Positions 22,282 to 33,891 of a stretch of DNA of 64,000 nt are shown one piece after another; the first letter of the stretch is position 1, and the number at the start of each line of letters is the position of its first letter. The position numbers and the translations under genes are program-made. Under the pieces are notes generated by a model. It did no database searches and was not told the DNA's origin. It worked only from the letters and a program-made list of their open reading frames with translations. Origin of the DNA: Pholiota molesta (Eukaryota; Basidiomycota; Agaricomycetes; Agaricales; Strophariaceae); assembly GCA_014925825.1 (NCBI GenBank), contig JACGCK010000001.1:1426001-1490000 (forward strand), in the 5' to 3' direction.

Positions 22282-25200
22282 TCAGCTTTTCTGTCGCACA
22301 GGAAATGTTGCCTTTAAAAGGTTGCCATTTTGTTTGCTGATGCCCAACCGTGTCAGCACATCTCGGACTTCACCTGCGCCACTTGGTTTCGGACGCATCT
22401 TTGTCCTCGACCGTGACCGAGTCTGAGTTAAGCCGAGGTTGTGGAATTCCCCGCCTGTGAGCGAGGATGCATGATCGAGGGTAGACACTGAAGGAGGACG
22501 GGCTAAGGCCGGATTCGACATCCCGCTGCGGCCTTCCAGCGCTTCCCGAAGATCAGTGACACCGAGACCACGAGTAGATCGCGCCAAACTTTGCATAGAA
22601 ATATTCTCGATGTGCATCAAGGCTGGAGAAATCTTGAGCAGTGGTGATATGCCGTCTCCACGAAGAGTATTATCATAACCCGAAGATCGTTCGACTGAAG
22701 GTATGATTATTTATTCAAAAAGTGTACTGGTTGAGTATGTTAAGTGACGACTCACAATCTTTTAAAGCTAGCTCCGGAGTCCATTTCATCGTTAGTCGTC
22801 GAAGAAGACTTTCTCGATCAAGGGTAAAATAGTCTTGAACAATTCGAGAAGATATAACGAGAGTCAACGCAGCATTGTCATCTATTCCAAGCTCTCTAGA
22901 ACTCGAGGGGAGGTCTTCACTTGGCAAGGCAGACAACATGCCAATTGCCTGGGATGAAAAAAAAAATTGAGTAGTGTTATGGATTCTTCCCCAAACCCAA
23001 GGGGACACACCTGTTCAGCAAGAAGTGCTAGTTCTGAGATCTTCCAAACTTGGCCAATGGCGAGCCATACGTGCGCGATCACAGTTTTAATTGTGACTAC
23101 TCGCTGCAACAAGTGCGAATCGACTTGGCTGATATCCGAGACATTGTTTAGTGCTAGAAGCATAGGAATACCAGTGAGCAACCCATGCAATGGTAGGTGC
23201 GTATGAACAGTGCTAAGTATCTTCAGAATATTGACATAATCTTCTTCTGAAGCCTTCGCAGATATAGTATATTGTGTGGATGTTTTTTCCAGTAGTCGAA
23301 GAACTAACGATTCTTTTCGAGCCCTTGGACCATGTTGAGAAGCGAATGACCTTCGATTATTGCCCTGATGTGGCGCCAAGTTCTCGCTACTGTCTGCTAG
23401 GTTATAGTGTGCTTCACAATCCGGGGGGCTAACCACAGTTGTAGAAACAGATGGACCTGGCTCCGGAAGTGAAGATTTCACAGAAGGTCTGGACAAGGTA
23501 GGAGATGTTGCTAGGATATATATGTACGCATGTACAGCATGGAGGAATTTGCTTCCTGCGTCGCCTGCATGTGGAAATGAGCTTTGAACATGCCGGAAAG
23601 ACGTTTCTGCAACTCTGCGCAAATGCTTGGAGCCTTCACCATCATTGATTTCGCCATGCTTGGGCATTTCCTGAGTGATGTAGTATATCAAAGCCGCCAC
23701 ACATTCTCTCCGTATGAGGATATCTTCGTCACAGAGCAAGCTCAAGGTGTCTTGCCAGATATCAGGATGTACTCTGGTCCGACGGGAGGGTCGCTCATCT
23801 GGAGGTCTTTCTATGGAGGACCTGCGTTTCCTTGTGGGTTGTACACCATTTGAGCTTTTATCGTCCTCGATGGATTCGTTGGCGTTAGCTGCCCTGATAA
23901 GCCCTAACAAACTTTCCAGCAGGTATCGAATAGCCGCGGATCTTGTGGGCAGGAAGGAAGAGGACTGTTTATCTTGAGCCAAGACCCCTTGTACTTCAAT
24001 GAGCACGAGACGGTTGATTAATTCTCCCTAATGATGATATGTGAGATAATGTTGGGAGATCACGAGAGAGAACTCACCGCAAGATCTTGTATTTGGTCAG
24101 AGTAATAAACATGACAACCAAGAGATGAAATGGATTCGACCAAGGTAGATAGGGTTGAATCTTCGTGATTGGTTGAGATTCTTCGCAGAAGAAGGGTCAG
24201 AAGGTTCGACATGAGATCAGAGGAAGAGAGATTGATAAAGGGAGTGGAAGAACTAAAGACGGATGTGATCATCGCTGTCAGCGTCTTTTGTACAGGTATA
24301 TCTTGTGCAGCATCTGGGTGGGCTAGAAGTCGTTCCACTAGCCATGTAGGAACAACGTAGCGATATTGGTATTGTGCCCACTCTGCCGTCTTTTCTGCAT
24401 ACCAGCAGCAATGCTCTAGTCTTGACCACCCTTGTAGTACATCCAGGTTGTCCAACGTTGATTGCATGATGTACCCAAGCTGTGCCCCATTTGCATGGCT
24501 GAGTAGACAAAATAGAGCGTGGAGCGATGCATCGGAAACATCATTTCCTGAAGGACCTTTGTCGCCGTCGATATGAGCGTGGATGGAAACTGCTCGACGC
24601 TCTATAGCTGGACGCGTCCTAAATTCGGCTAAATACGGCGACGAGGGCGCATCTTTGACAACAGATGCCCTATGACGTTCGTTTAGCAATCGGCTCTCTC
24701 CGTGCAAGATACTGCTTACTGATCGTCCAAGAGAGATATTGAAGTTTCGAACAAAATCACCATGATTGGTCGCAAAATGATAGACACTTGAGAACCAAAA
24801 TGACCTATGTCATTATAAAGTGCTTCTGAATTCAGAGCTGCTGTTAGAGCAGCCAGTCCTATTAACCGCGTCCTATAAAAACTTTTAAGCATAAGCAATA
24901 CTACAGGAATAGATATGATATACCTGTTCTGAGTCTCCTGGTCCTCGGACATGAAAGAACTCAAGGACGCGAATCGGGAAAGTATGGACAAATATTGTGT
25001 TGTCATAGAACTGTCAGCGCCAATTAAGTGACCGTTGGTGTAAGTCGTCCACGCTGTAAACTGAGGATAAGTGAGCAGTGTAGTTGAACATAATATATGT
25101 AAACATACGACACTGGCACCTCTAGCCACCACTTCGAGGTCGGTAGGAACAGAAGTGAGCGTACACTCGACAGATGAAATGAGAGCGGGTGAAATAAGTG

Positions 25201-25600
25201 CGATATCCCTTCGGCATTCTGTTGCAAGGGACCGAAGGATGGATAATGAAATGAGAAGGGAACTATATACACATTGAATAAGTAAATAATCCGTGAATAA
25301 GTTGGACCACTTACGCTCGCGAACGAATATTACCCGACTTCGCTTTGCGACATTCTCCCTTCAAACGCTTGTCTAATTCGCTCCCAATTTTTGCCATTTT
25401 TCAGGATGATTCGAACTAGACAAAGACAGAGTAAATAAGTCAAGGTTGGAGCAGGGAAGGTCTCGGCCATACGCATAGTATGTCAGCCGACTTAGTTCAT
25501 GAGAATTGGGAGAATAGTCAGGACCAGCGGTGAGCAAAGCAGATGTGGGTGGATAGCACGAGTTGAGGAGTTTCACGTGATTTGGAGTGAACAACTGCAT
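22282..25600 (-). CDS. EFR3: EFR3-like plasma membrane scaffold for PI4-kinase, one apparent missing base
   Basis: Efr3 anchors the Stt4/PI4KIIIalpha complex at the plasma membrane. The start is ATG 25600 (MQLFTPNHVKLLNSCYPPTS) and the stop TGA at 22282-22284. The N-terminal exon continues NSHELSRLTYYA; after an intron comes SNHPEK and then MAKIGSELDK, matching the P-E-K-x-x-x-I-G-S block of the family. PEK and MAKIGS are in different frames: one base is missing in the T run 25397-25401 or the one at 25388-25392. Helical-repeat exons follow (FTAWTTYTNGHLIGADSSMT, RTRLIGLAALTAALNSEALY, LRPIMVILFETSISLLDDQ), then a Ser/Arg-rich middle (SIERPPDERPSRRTRVH) and the C-terminus GEVRDVLTRLGISKQNGNLL. 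Seven or more exons. Confidence 0.87.
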
Positions 25601-25823
25601 TGCATGGCCCGAGAGAGGAGAATGGTATATGAATTAGTTAAGTATGGCGTGAATATACAGTGGTTAACGATTGGGAGGGTGCAGCTGGTTGGCGACCTCA
25701 TACTTGCTACCCCATACCATCACGTCACTCCGTGCGAACATGTGACACCACTCACCATTTATAACACGTGCGAACAAAAACTTTCGTTGTCCTCCTTCCT
25801 CCCGACCACCTCTATCAGTAAAC

Positions 25824-25985
25824 ATGGTGAGTAAACGGTCTTCATTTGCTTTCAAGATGAAATTACGCTGTGCACCAGGCCAAGGGCTCGCTGCTCTTTG
25901 ACGATAACTTACCCTGGTGCCCTATATACGCTTGGGCGCCCTGATCCTTTTCTCCTCTTTCTATTGGCACTTAATCAGTCGCTGA
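25824..25985 (+). CDS. possible small single-helix membrane protein (needs one base)
   Basis: ATG at 25824-25826 is followed directly by a good donor (GTGAGT) and a 52-nt intron to an acceptor at 25878, the ATG/intron layout common in fungal housekeeping genes. The second exon reads AKGSLLFDDN in frame. One base later it gives TLVPYIRLGALILFSSFYWH and a stop at 25983-25985, a plausible membrane helix. As written, the first frame stops after about 22 residues. The direction of the shift is the same as in the other defective genes of the window. I do not recognise the protein. It could instead be non-coding. Confidence 0.35.
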
Positions 25986-26184
25986 CACACTTCTTTTCAT
26001 AGGTTCTCTGAAGCCTGATGTCGTCTTATATCTCCTACTTATTTCCTCTGCACCATATATCTCCTTTGCATATGATATGTACATTTAATTCAAATCTTGT
26101 TCACCCTTCCTATGCTACCATGCAATCAGGCCGGAGATCAAGTTCAGGTGCAGGAAAAACACTACTATCCAAGACCAACAGGAC

Positions 26185-27866
26185 CTATATAGTGGAGAAC
26201 ACATAAGAAGCTTCCCAATTATACGGCCTGCCTGGACCGTATATCTGATCTACACCGAATTCTGGGTTGTTGATCGCGTCAATGACGCTTTCTGCTTCGA
26301 TGACAACACAAGAATGGTTGGTATACACATTTCCTGGTCCTCCTTGTGTAATTTTGCGAGGAATAGGTAGATCCTCATTGAATATACCATTGCACGTGTA
26401 AACCTACATCAAGGAAGATTAGCAAACTGGGCATGGGTTGGAACCTGTGTGTCTATCATGATCACCTGAAGAGCTGGCTGGTTCGTAGAGATATCGAGCC
26501 TAAAAGCAAAATCAGCTTCAATGAATGTGAAAAAGAACGAAGCTTGTTTACGAACTTTATTCCAGAGTTAACGCTCCAGAGAGAAAATGCTGCCTTCTTG
26601 TCGTCAACACTATCGAAAAGCCAGCAATTATCAAATCCTACGCAACCTATATAAAAATATAATTCGTAAGCTGCAACTAGCTGCGTTTGAATAGACCAAA
26701 TTCACCAGTTCCACAAAATTGCTCTGCGGCGGTGGCTGGGATGCTTGAACCAATTGATTTTGATTTACGGAAATCCAATGGAGTATTCTGGACATCACGC
26801 AGCTGGCCGGTGGGTATCAAATGTCCGTCTGTTGCAACAAATTTCGACGATTGGAATTGAGCATGATGACCGACGAGATCTTGCGATTCCTGATAGGCTT
26901 CAAGATTCCAATAATGATGCCCACTCAGCATGATGGGCGTTTTTTCAGTAGCGACAGCATTCATACTAATTTCCAGATGGCCTTAGGTGCCAGTGTGTAG
27001 GTGACCTAGAGATACAGCACTGAATGTTGATATATTCATGTTTTAATCAATGAAAAAAAATTACCGTAGTGATAACTGTTCCAGGAAATCCCTCCATGCC
27101 ATTTAGATCTAGGAGAGTGAAAGTCACGGAATCTGAAGAAACCTTTGTTGTCTGCCAGACACGTTGATCAAACCCTACAGTGCCACCATGTAATGAATCA
27201 AAGTCGTCTATACAGCAATAAATTAGAAGATTTCCTTTTAATAGAACAGAATATAGTACGTACTCTCATTTCGTGGAACGAAGAATTTGTTTGGACCAGA
27301 AGCATCCTTGCTGATCGGTATAGTGAAAGTCCCATTTCGGATTCTGTTGGCATATCTTCACACAATGTCAATGCAAACAATCCTTGTTATTACTTTTTAT
27401 GCACGAAGGGCTTTACCTCCCAACAACTGGACCGAAATATGGGTGACCGTCCGCTTGGCTTTGATATAGCGTCTTGTAGTTTGTCATTGGGAGGGTACCT
27501 CGTCAGTAAGTCGAATGGGATGGCTTACATGGTTATCGAATCCTAAGATTATGTCGCGAAATACACCTTTCTATAACAAAATTGTTACCGACACATGTGT
27601 CATTAAACGAGTGAACGAACCTTGTCCTTGACCCAGAAATTGGTGAGGGTGGCACCGAACGGCATGAAGGACGCGCGAACAGAAGCGTCTGGCGCTACAA
27701 GGTTGATAGCCTTGAACGCCTATCATATCATTGATCTTTAATTCCCAGCTCGAATAATCGAAATTGATTTACTTACATTTGCATCTTGAATTAATGTTCC
27801 GTTGGAATGAAAGAAAAAAGATACCACAGTCAAACTCAGCAAGAAGGTGAATCGGAAGAAAGCCAT
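26185..27866 (-). CDS. secreted aldose 1-epimerase (galactose mutarotase family)
   Basis: Interconverts alpha and beta anomers of aldoses. The start is ATG 27866 with a clear signal peptide (MAFFRFTFLLSLTVVSFFFH) and the stop TAG at 26185-26187, so the enzyme is probably secreted, unlike cytosolic GAL10-type mutarotases. Seven or so exons join in frame. Motifs are SFMPFGATLTNFWVKDK, GHPYFGPVVGRYANRI, DFDSLHGGTVGFDQRVW with the active-site histidine region, IMLSGHHYWNL with the catalytic histidine, GFDNCWLFD and SCVVIEAESV with the expected catalytic glutamate. The length of about 380 residues is normal. No frame defect seen. Confidence 0.9.
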
Positions 27867-28194
27867 TCTGCTGGAGCGGGTATTACTGGAAGGCTTCCGA
27901 CATTTATACACATATCCATCCTCTCTGACTATACCACATGATAGAAGTCGTACAGGAGCCGTATGCCATCACTGGCAGACGATTCTTTTTTGTGGAAGAA
28001 AATGACAATATGACAATGAGTTGTTTCGCGAGCTCCATTGCGATGTTTACGCGCCAAAGAAAGTATCATGAGCTCGGGAAAAGCATCCTGAAAACAGTTG
28101 CACTTAGCCACGTGAGAGTTCAAATAGAAATGTTGGAAATGTCCTCCATTTGCGCATGTATAAATATATCGAATAATGAGTTACTGACGATAAG
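27867..28194. other. upstream region of the aldose 1-epimerase gene
   Basis: Both flanking genes are on the - strand. This 328-bp stretch should hold the epimerase promoter and the 3' end of the BRCT gene. No further gene seen. Confidence 0.45.
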
Positions 28195-29214
28195 TCACCT
28201 GCAAGCTTCGAGAAAGCCTTCCAACGTGTTTGCCCGTTTGACGATGGCGTAGGACCGCTCGGGCCGCTTCTTCCCTACGGCAATACTGTCAAGTACCCAT
28301 TCCGGCCTCACGACGTGAACATTCGTTCGGGTCTTCCTGGTCAGAATTTTGTGCGTCTTCGAGGCACTTAAGCCCCGCGATGTCAATATATGGGTACAGT
28401 GCGGAGCAGAGCGGCTAAGAGATAGATGTAATTAGCTCTTAAAATTCCATAGATGGAAGATGTGGCAAAGACATACACAATCTCCCCACCTGCCTCAAGA
28501 ATGAGCCTCTTCATTTCTATATCGGTAGTGTTTTCCAGAAACCCGTCGATATATATCCGCGTTCCATTTAGTGTTTCGCTATTAGATGTTGCGGCGTGTG
28601 ATTTGATATTTTCTTCCTGTGCCTTCAGTTTAGCGCCTCGATTCTGCGCGTCTGCGTGTTTTACATCACGGTGGCGACCGTTCGAGATTTGATGTCCCGT
28701 TGAAAATGATACAATATGGTCTTCAGTGTGTTAGCGTGAGTGGCATGCATTGTGCAATAGAGTACGGTTCACACCTGTCCGTTCATAGATATCGGAATGT
28801 GTGATCGGATTAGAGGTATCAGAAAGCGTGTTCAGCAAGCCTTTGGTTATGGCTGATGATGAGAATTCCTGTTGGATTCCGCTGAACAAGCATCAGTCGT
28901 GATGGATTGGAATAGAGAATGGGAAAGCAACGTCGACGTACGTACTATGCGAGACCACTCTATCCTCTGACCGCAATTGAGAATATGGATATTTTCCCTT
29001 TGAAGCATGTTTTGCGACGACAGGAAGTAGGACTCTAGAGTTCCCATAAGTGGTGGGATTGGATGGCAGACACTGTTGTACAGGTGAGGATCTGAACGAC
29101 CGGTTGATAGAAACGAGGCGGATAAAAGTACAAAGAATAGGATTAGGGATACATGCAGAGTGAGACTCGGAGTCGCGTCGCGTGGTGGCAGCGATGATCG
29201 ACAGTTGTGATCGC
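28195..29214 (-). CDS. REV1-type BRCT-domain protein without polymerase domain (5' end uncertain)
   Basis: The C-terminal half is one BRCT domain most like the N-terminal BRCT of REV1: NGTRIYIDGFLENTTDIEMK, RLILEAGGEIV, then after an intron APHCTHILTSRGLSASKTHK, TNVHVVRPEWVLDSIAVGKK and RPERSYAIVK. The stop TGA (28195-28197) comes directly after the domain, so no DNA polymerase or C-terminal REV1 domain follows. Upstream exons encode a polar linker (GIQQEFSSSAITKGLLNTL, HADAQNRGAKLKAQEENIKS) joined in frame. The first exon (about 28900-29214) is open in two frames. The frame that splices correctly (ending SQLRSEDRVVSHS) has no ATG, so the start is unresolved. Likely role: protein-protein contact in DNA damage tolerance (inference). 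Confidence 0.72.
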
Positions 29215-29265
29215 GTGCCAAATCACATTTTTCTCACTAATGCTGTTTGTCATTGACGATCAGAA

Positions 29266-31305
29266 ATGCGATGGAAGCTCTTCGTATCAATCCAGCCTCT
29301 GCTTTCCAGACAGAGGCTCCCATATTTGGCCAATCCCACTAGATCCATGTCTACGAGAACTTACCAAGATGCTGTCGAGAATTTGAACTCTCTGCAGTCG
29401 AATGCCGCAACGCTTGAAATAGTGCGTGCTTCAGGGGGCCGATCCAGCGCGTTCGCCATCCCGGAAATGTTAGAATATCTCGAGATCATTGGGTATAAGG
29501 TGCTTTTGATATCGTTGCGGATTGTGGATAAATAATTAATAGCATCCAGCCTGAAGACCTCAATGCTCTCAATGTCATACACATTACCGGAACGAAGGGC
29601 AAAGGTTCCACCAGCGCCTTCACAGAATCTATTATACGACAAGCTATGCCTGGCTGGAAAATTGGTTACTCGAGCTTCATTCCTTATTTACGACGTCGCT
29701 GAGGTATTTTCATAGGTCTATACACCTCTCCACATCTTGTCGCCGTCCGCGAAAGGATAAGAATCAACGGTGCTCCAATAACTGAGAGTGAATTTGCTAA
29801 ATATTTCTTCGAGGTTTGGGACAAGTTGGCGGCAAATAAAACAGTGAGTTGTACATTCATCAGTCATATTGCAAAGGAAAACTGAGGTGTAAGGCTCGTC
29901 TAGAAGAAAGCACCAACCACACCGGATATGCCTGGATACTTCAGATTCATAACACTTATGGCTTATCATGTCTTTCTCCAATCCAAAGTCGACGCTACCG
30001 TCTTAGAAGTTGGTGTAGGAGGCACATATGATAGCACCAATATTGTTCCCAAACCAATCGTTACTGGCATAACGGCCTTGGGCATCGACCATGTTAATGT
30101 CTTAGGAAGGACTATAGAAGAAATCGCCTGGCAAAAGGGTGGAATATTCAAGGTACTACCTGTATTCCCAATACTGTAAATACTGTTAACGTGAAATTTC
30201 AGAACGATGTGCCAGCTTTCACGGTCGAACAGCCAGCGGAAGGCATGCAAGTTCTGCAGTCGCGAGCAGTAGAACTCAAGGTAATCCTACATTCCTTCAT
30301 TTTTTTAAAATCTACTCTGATTGCTGTGTAACGTCAGACATCGAGCCTAGATATTGTACCTTTCAACCCAGAAATTGCGGAGTTAGAAGCTAAAGGATTG
30401 AAATTGGGTTTGTCTATATTTCTGATCATCGTTGGAAATTTCTTATTTTTTGTGCTATTCACAGGACTTGCTGGTGTACATCAGAAACAAAATGCTAGCT
30501 TGGCCATCGCATTGGCGAAATCTTTTCTGCGGACAAGGCTTGGAACTTTCGCAGAAGGAAATCGGTTACCCGAATCCTTTAAACTCGGATTGATCGCGAC
30601 CAAGTGGCCTGGTCGCTGCCAAACTGTCGCTGACCCCAACCGTCCCTGTTTTACTTGGTATCTTGACGGTGCGCACACTCTGGAGAGTTTAGAATGTTGC
30701 GTCCAGTGGTTCGTCAGCCCTGGAGTTGGCCTTTCCGTTTGTCCTGACACAGCTACCACCAAGTAAGTCAAATGTTATTCATAGCAGAGCTGTGTTAAAG
30801 TCATATAGACCCTTCGCAAGATATCTTGTATTCAATTGCACAAGTGGGCGCTCAGGAGAGTCATTCCTCAGAAAAGTGAAAGACACGATTCGCCACCAGC
30901 TATGGGTGCATAATAGGGATGCTGAGGATGGTCCATTCTTCGATCGTGTCATATTCTGCACCAATGTCACCTACGCCGATGGCCATTTCAAAGGAGGTAA
31001 GTGATAGCATGCGTTTCAAGTCATCAATTAACATCGCTGTCGCAGATCTTACAACCAGAGCACTTTCTGATTCGGAATTGACTGAATTGAAGGTCCAGCA
31101 TGCACTGGCGTCAGCTTGGACTTTCCTTTTCCCTTCCTTCCCTCGCGAAAACATTCATGTTTTACCCTCAATCGAACACGCGATTCAGATTGCAGAGAAG
31201 ACACAGTCTGAATCTGGCATTCCTGCACAGGTCCTAGTTACAGGAAGCCTGCATCTCGTTGGCGGAGTTGTCGAAGTTGCTGGATTATCTGAAGTTGCTT
31301 TATAA
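29266..31305 (+). CDS. MET7: folylpolyglutamate synthase
   Basis: Adds glutamates to folates, retaining them for one-carbon metabolism in cytosol and mitochondria. The start ATG is at 29266 and the stop TAA at 31303-31305. The first residues (MRWKLFVSIQPLLSRQRLPY) look like a mitochondrial presequence. A second in-frame ATG (MSTRTYQDAVENLNSLQSN, 29347) would give the cytosolic form, as known for FPGS. The ATP-binding loop is HITGTKGKGSTSAF, followed by LYTSPHLVAVRERIRING, PDMPGYFRFITLMAYHVFL, EVGVGGTYDSTNIV, ALGIDHVNVLGRTIEEIAWQ and YLDGAHTLESLECC. About nine exons splice in frame and the length is normal. It converges with the SLX4-like gene, with stops only about 54 bp apart. Confidence 0.95.
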
Positions 31306-31358
31306 TTATTCATAACTATCTGAATCTAAACATGTAGGTGCCTAGTTTATACTTTTTT

Positions 31359-33614
31359 TTACACTCCTTTAGATAGGCAGATAGATGGAGAATTAGATGA
31401 TATCTTGGATGGATTAGGCAAACTCGTGGGTCGGGTAACTCGGGTTCGCGATGCTTCATAAAAGTGTATAGCCTATACATAGCAGAAAATTAATAAGATC
31501 ACAATAAGGCAAAAGCAATAACTTGACCTTTCTATCTAAATATGCTCGAAGGTGAAGCTTCAATTTGGGGGTGAGCGGGGCATAGCCTTGCGCTATCTCC
31601 AAAAAGACGTTGAAATCAATTGGCTATGAAATCGTCAGATTCAACGATTCCCTGCGAAGTGGAAAGATATACCTCATAACGAAGCATACGCAAGTACAGC
31701 TTTGTGTCTTTTAGAATGTGCTCCATCATATGTGATTCCCATTTGTCGTCGAAGGAGTAGACAACTTTCGCCTTCTTCAGCGGCGCTTTTCCTTTTCTTG
31801 TTCTGGAGCGTTTGGTCGGAGTACGGCTTTCCTCTTCTATACCTGCATTATCGATGGAGAGAATTGATGGAACGAGAGTTGTAGCTTTTGACTTCTTGAT
31901 TGACATTGACTTCTTAGGAGGGGTCGAGGATACAGCGGTCGGGATGGGAATTGTTACTCGGGAGTCCTGCGGAGCAAAAAGTCAGTAACTGAAAGGTAAT
32001 TTATACACACACGTACATTGTTCTTGACGCTGTCTTCGTTAAGTGGCACAAATAAATGATGAGTCGGGAGAGAATCAGAAATTCGAGTATCTCGGAATCT
32101 AATATATATATTTAATACATTGGAATATAGATTAGCAAATATATGAAATATGATGGCTAGGTAGTGTCATTGAACGTACCCTCCTCCAGCACTCTGAATC
32201 GAATCGCGTCGATGATCTGTTCTTGACACAGCTCGAGGTAAGATATCAGGGGCACGAGGGGACATGTGGTCTGGTGATAAATGTGGCAAAGATGTATCGC
32301 TAGACATATCTATCGTTCGTGGGGTCGGAGAGGAGTACGTAGCCGAGAAGAGGGTTTTTGAGGTTACACCCTGCTTCTGTGCTAAGGCACTTTGTCCAAA
32401 AGTTTGTGTGGAAAGTAGGATATCTTCGTCTTGGATTCCGGAGCATGTTGAGGGATGTTTTGGGGTGGACAATGTGGCGAAATTGACGTCATGGGCACTT
32501 GACGTAGCAAGAATCGTTTGTGCACGCTCTAGGATACTGCCACGGGTCGTCGAAACACTGCTGAGCACAGTTTGGGCTTGCTGGGGCTTGCCTTTCTTGC
32601 GAGGTGCAGCACCAACAAGGATATCGTCCATGTAGGTATTTTTTGCAAGCGATTCTTGGGAGACTGAATCTTTCACTTTCGCTTTACTTTGCTTCACAAT
32701 GGGAACGTAATTTGCAACTTCTTTTCGAACGAGGCGTTGGATAGTCTCATCGGTAAAATTATTTTTCTTTGCACAGCTCTTGATGTGCGCCATCTTCTGG
32801 ACGGGGGTCTTTCGCGCCGTCCATGAGAGATCACAGCTTATGCATCGAGAAATTTTGGCAAGGTCCGATGCAGGTATATCCAGGATTTTGGACGTCTTAC
32901 GTCCTAACTCTGTATTTGAGGATGGTAATGTGGCTGTGGCAATGCCACGCGCTGGGCCGGCCAATTTCCTGCGAATAGGAGGGTTTGTAAAGGCAAACTG
33001 GGTAAGGTTGAGTATCTTGGGAACAACAGTCGCGGAGGTAACGGGCAAAGGAGAGAATTGTAATTTGGACGTCGATGCTTCCGCATTTGCTACAGGTACA
33101 TGGGTCAAATTATTCATACATTTGTGTGTCTCTGAAGTGACGAACGAACCTGGGCGCTGGCGGACTAGACACGGTGGAATGTCAGTTTTTGCAGCGAGGC
33201 ACTCCAGTGTTAATGGAACTGATGGGGTGATCATTTCTGTATCTGAATCTTTGATTGCTTCGGTGAGAACAGGGCGTGTCAGAACAGAGCAAATGCCACC
33301 AAACCAGATATGTCAATAACACCCCTATTGCGAGGAATGTGTGTCTTAAGATTCGTAGACGCAACTGAAAGTATCTCTACTTCGCTATCCACGTTGGTGG
33401 AACAGACCTTCAGTGATCCGGCTTGTCTTCCTTTCTTGCGAATCTCGGCTCTCTCGGGTTCGGAATCGTCCACAATTTCATCACTGGCGAAGTTGTAGAT
33501 CGGAGGATGGGCAAGAGTGGCTGGCATAACAAAAGACAAAGAAGAGCTATGAAATTGAGCGAGCGCAGGTAATGGGGATGGAATCTTCCTCAGTGGAAGG
33601 GAGCGAAATAACAT
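31359..33614 (-). CDS. SLX4: SLX4-like structure-specific endonuclease scaffold
   Basis: SLX4 binds and activates the SLX1 nuclease on branched DNA. The identification rests on two parts. A zinc-finger-like segment, RCISCDLSWTARKTPVQKMA then HIKSCAKKNNFTDETIQRLV, has C-x2-C ... H-x3-C spacing. The last exons give DTKLYLRMLRYE, an intron, PIDFNVFLEIAQGYAPLTP, KLKLHLRAYLDRK, an intron, and AIHFYEAS, which matches the conserved SLX1-binding domain. Between them lie long Ser/Thr/Pro-rich regions and basic tracts (KRSRTRKGKAPLKKAK). The start may be 33614, or 33527 (MPATLAHPPIYNFASDEIVD), which fits the family better. The stop is placed at 31359-31361 from the inferred last intron; an unspliced reading would end near 31616 and lose the domain. 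Confidence 0.75.
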
Positions 33615-33891
33615 AAAAGGTGGTTGAAATTAGCCATTGTCACATTTGTAACGCGACGCGTTGTTTGGGCATATTTATCACGGAAAGCTTGCCTTCCAGA
33701 CAACTTTTAGCGCCGCCAATCTCTCCTTCTCTACCAGTGTTCACGTCAGATCGAGGAACGTTATACAGCCTTTCCGATCTCCTGAATATACATCTACCGT
33801 CTCCCCTGTCCGATCCTAGCAAATCACCAAATCCGAAAAGACCTTTTGCCTCGTCTTCCACGGGAAATATCAAAGTTCACCCTAGGACTCA

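Noticed and set aside
26018..26206. 63-codon + strand frame (MSSYISYLF)
   Set aside because: No conservation or splice support, and it runs into the 3' end of the - strand epimerase gene.
31500..31906. SLX4-like gene ending at 31616 with VESDDFIAN
   Set aside because: This reading keeps an intron; splicing it restores a conserved domain, so the unspliced end is not accepted.
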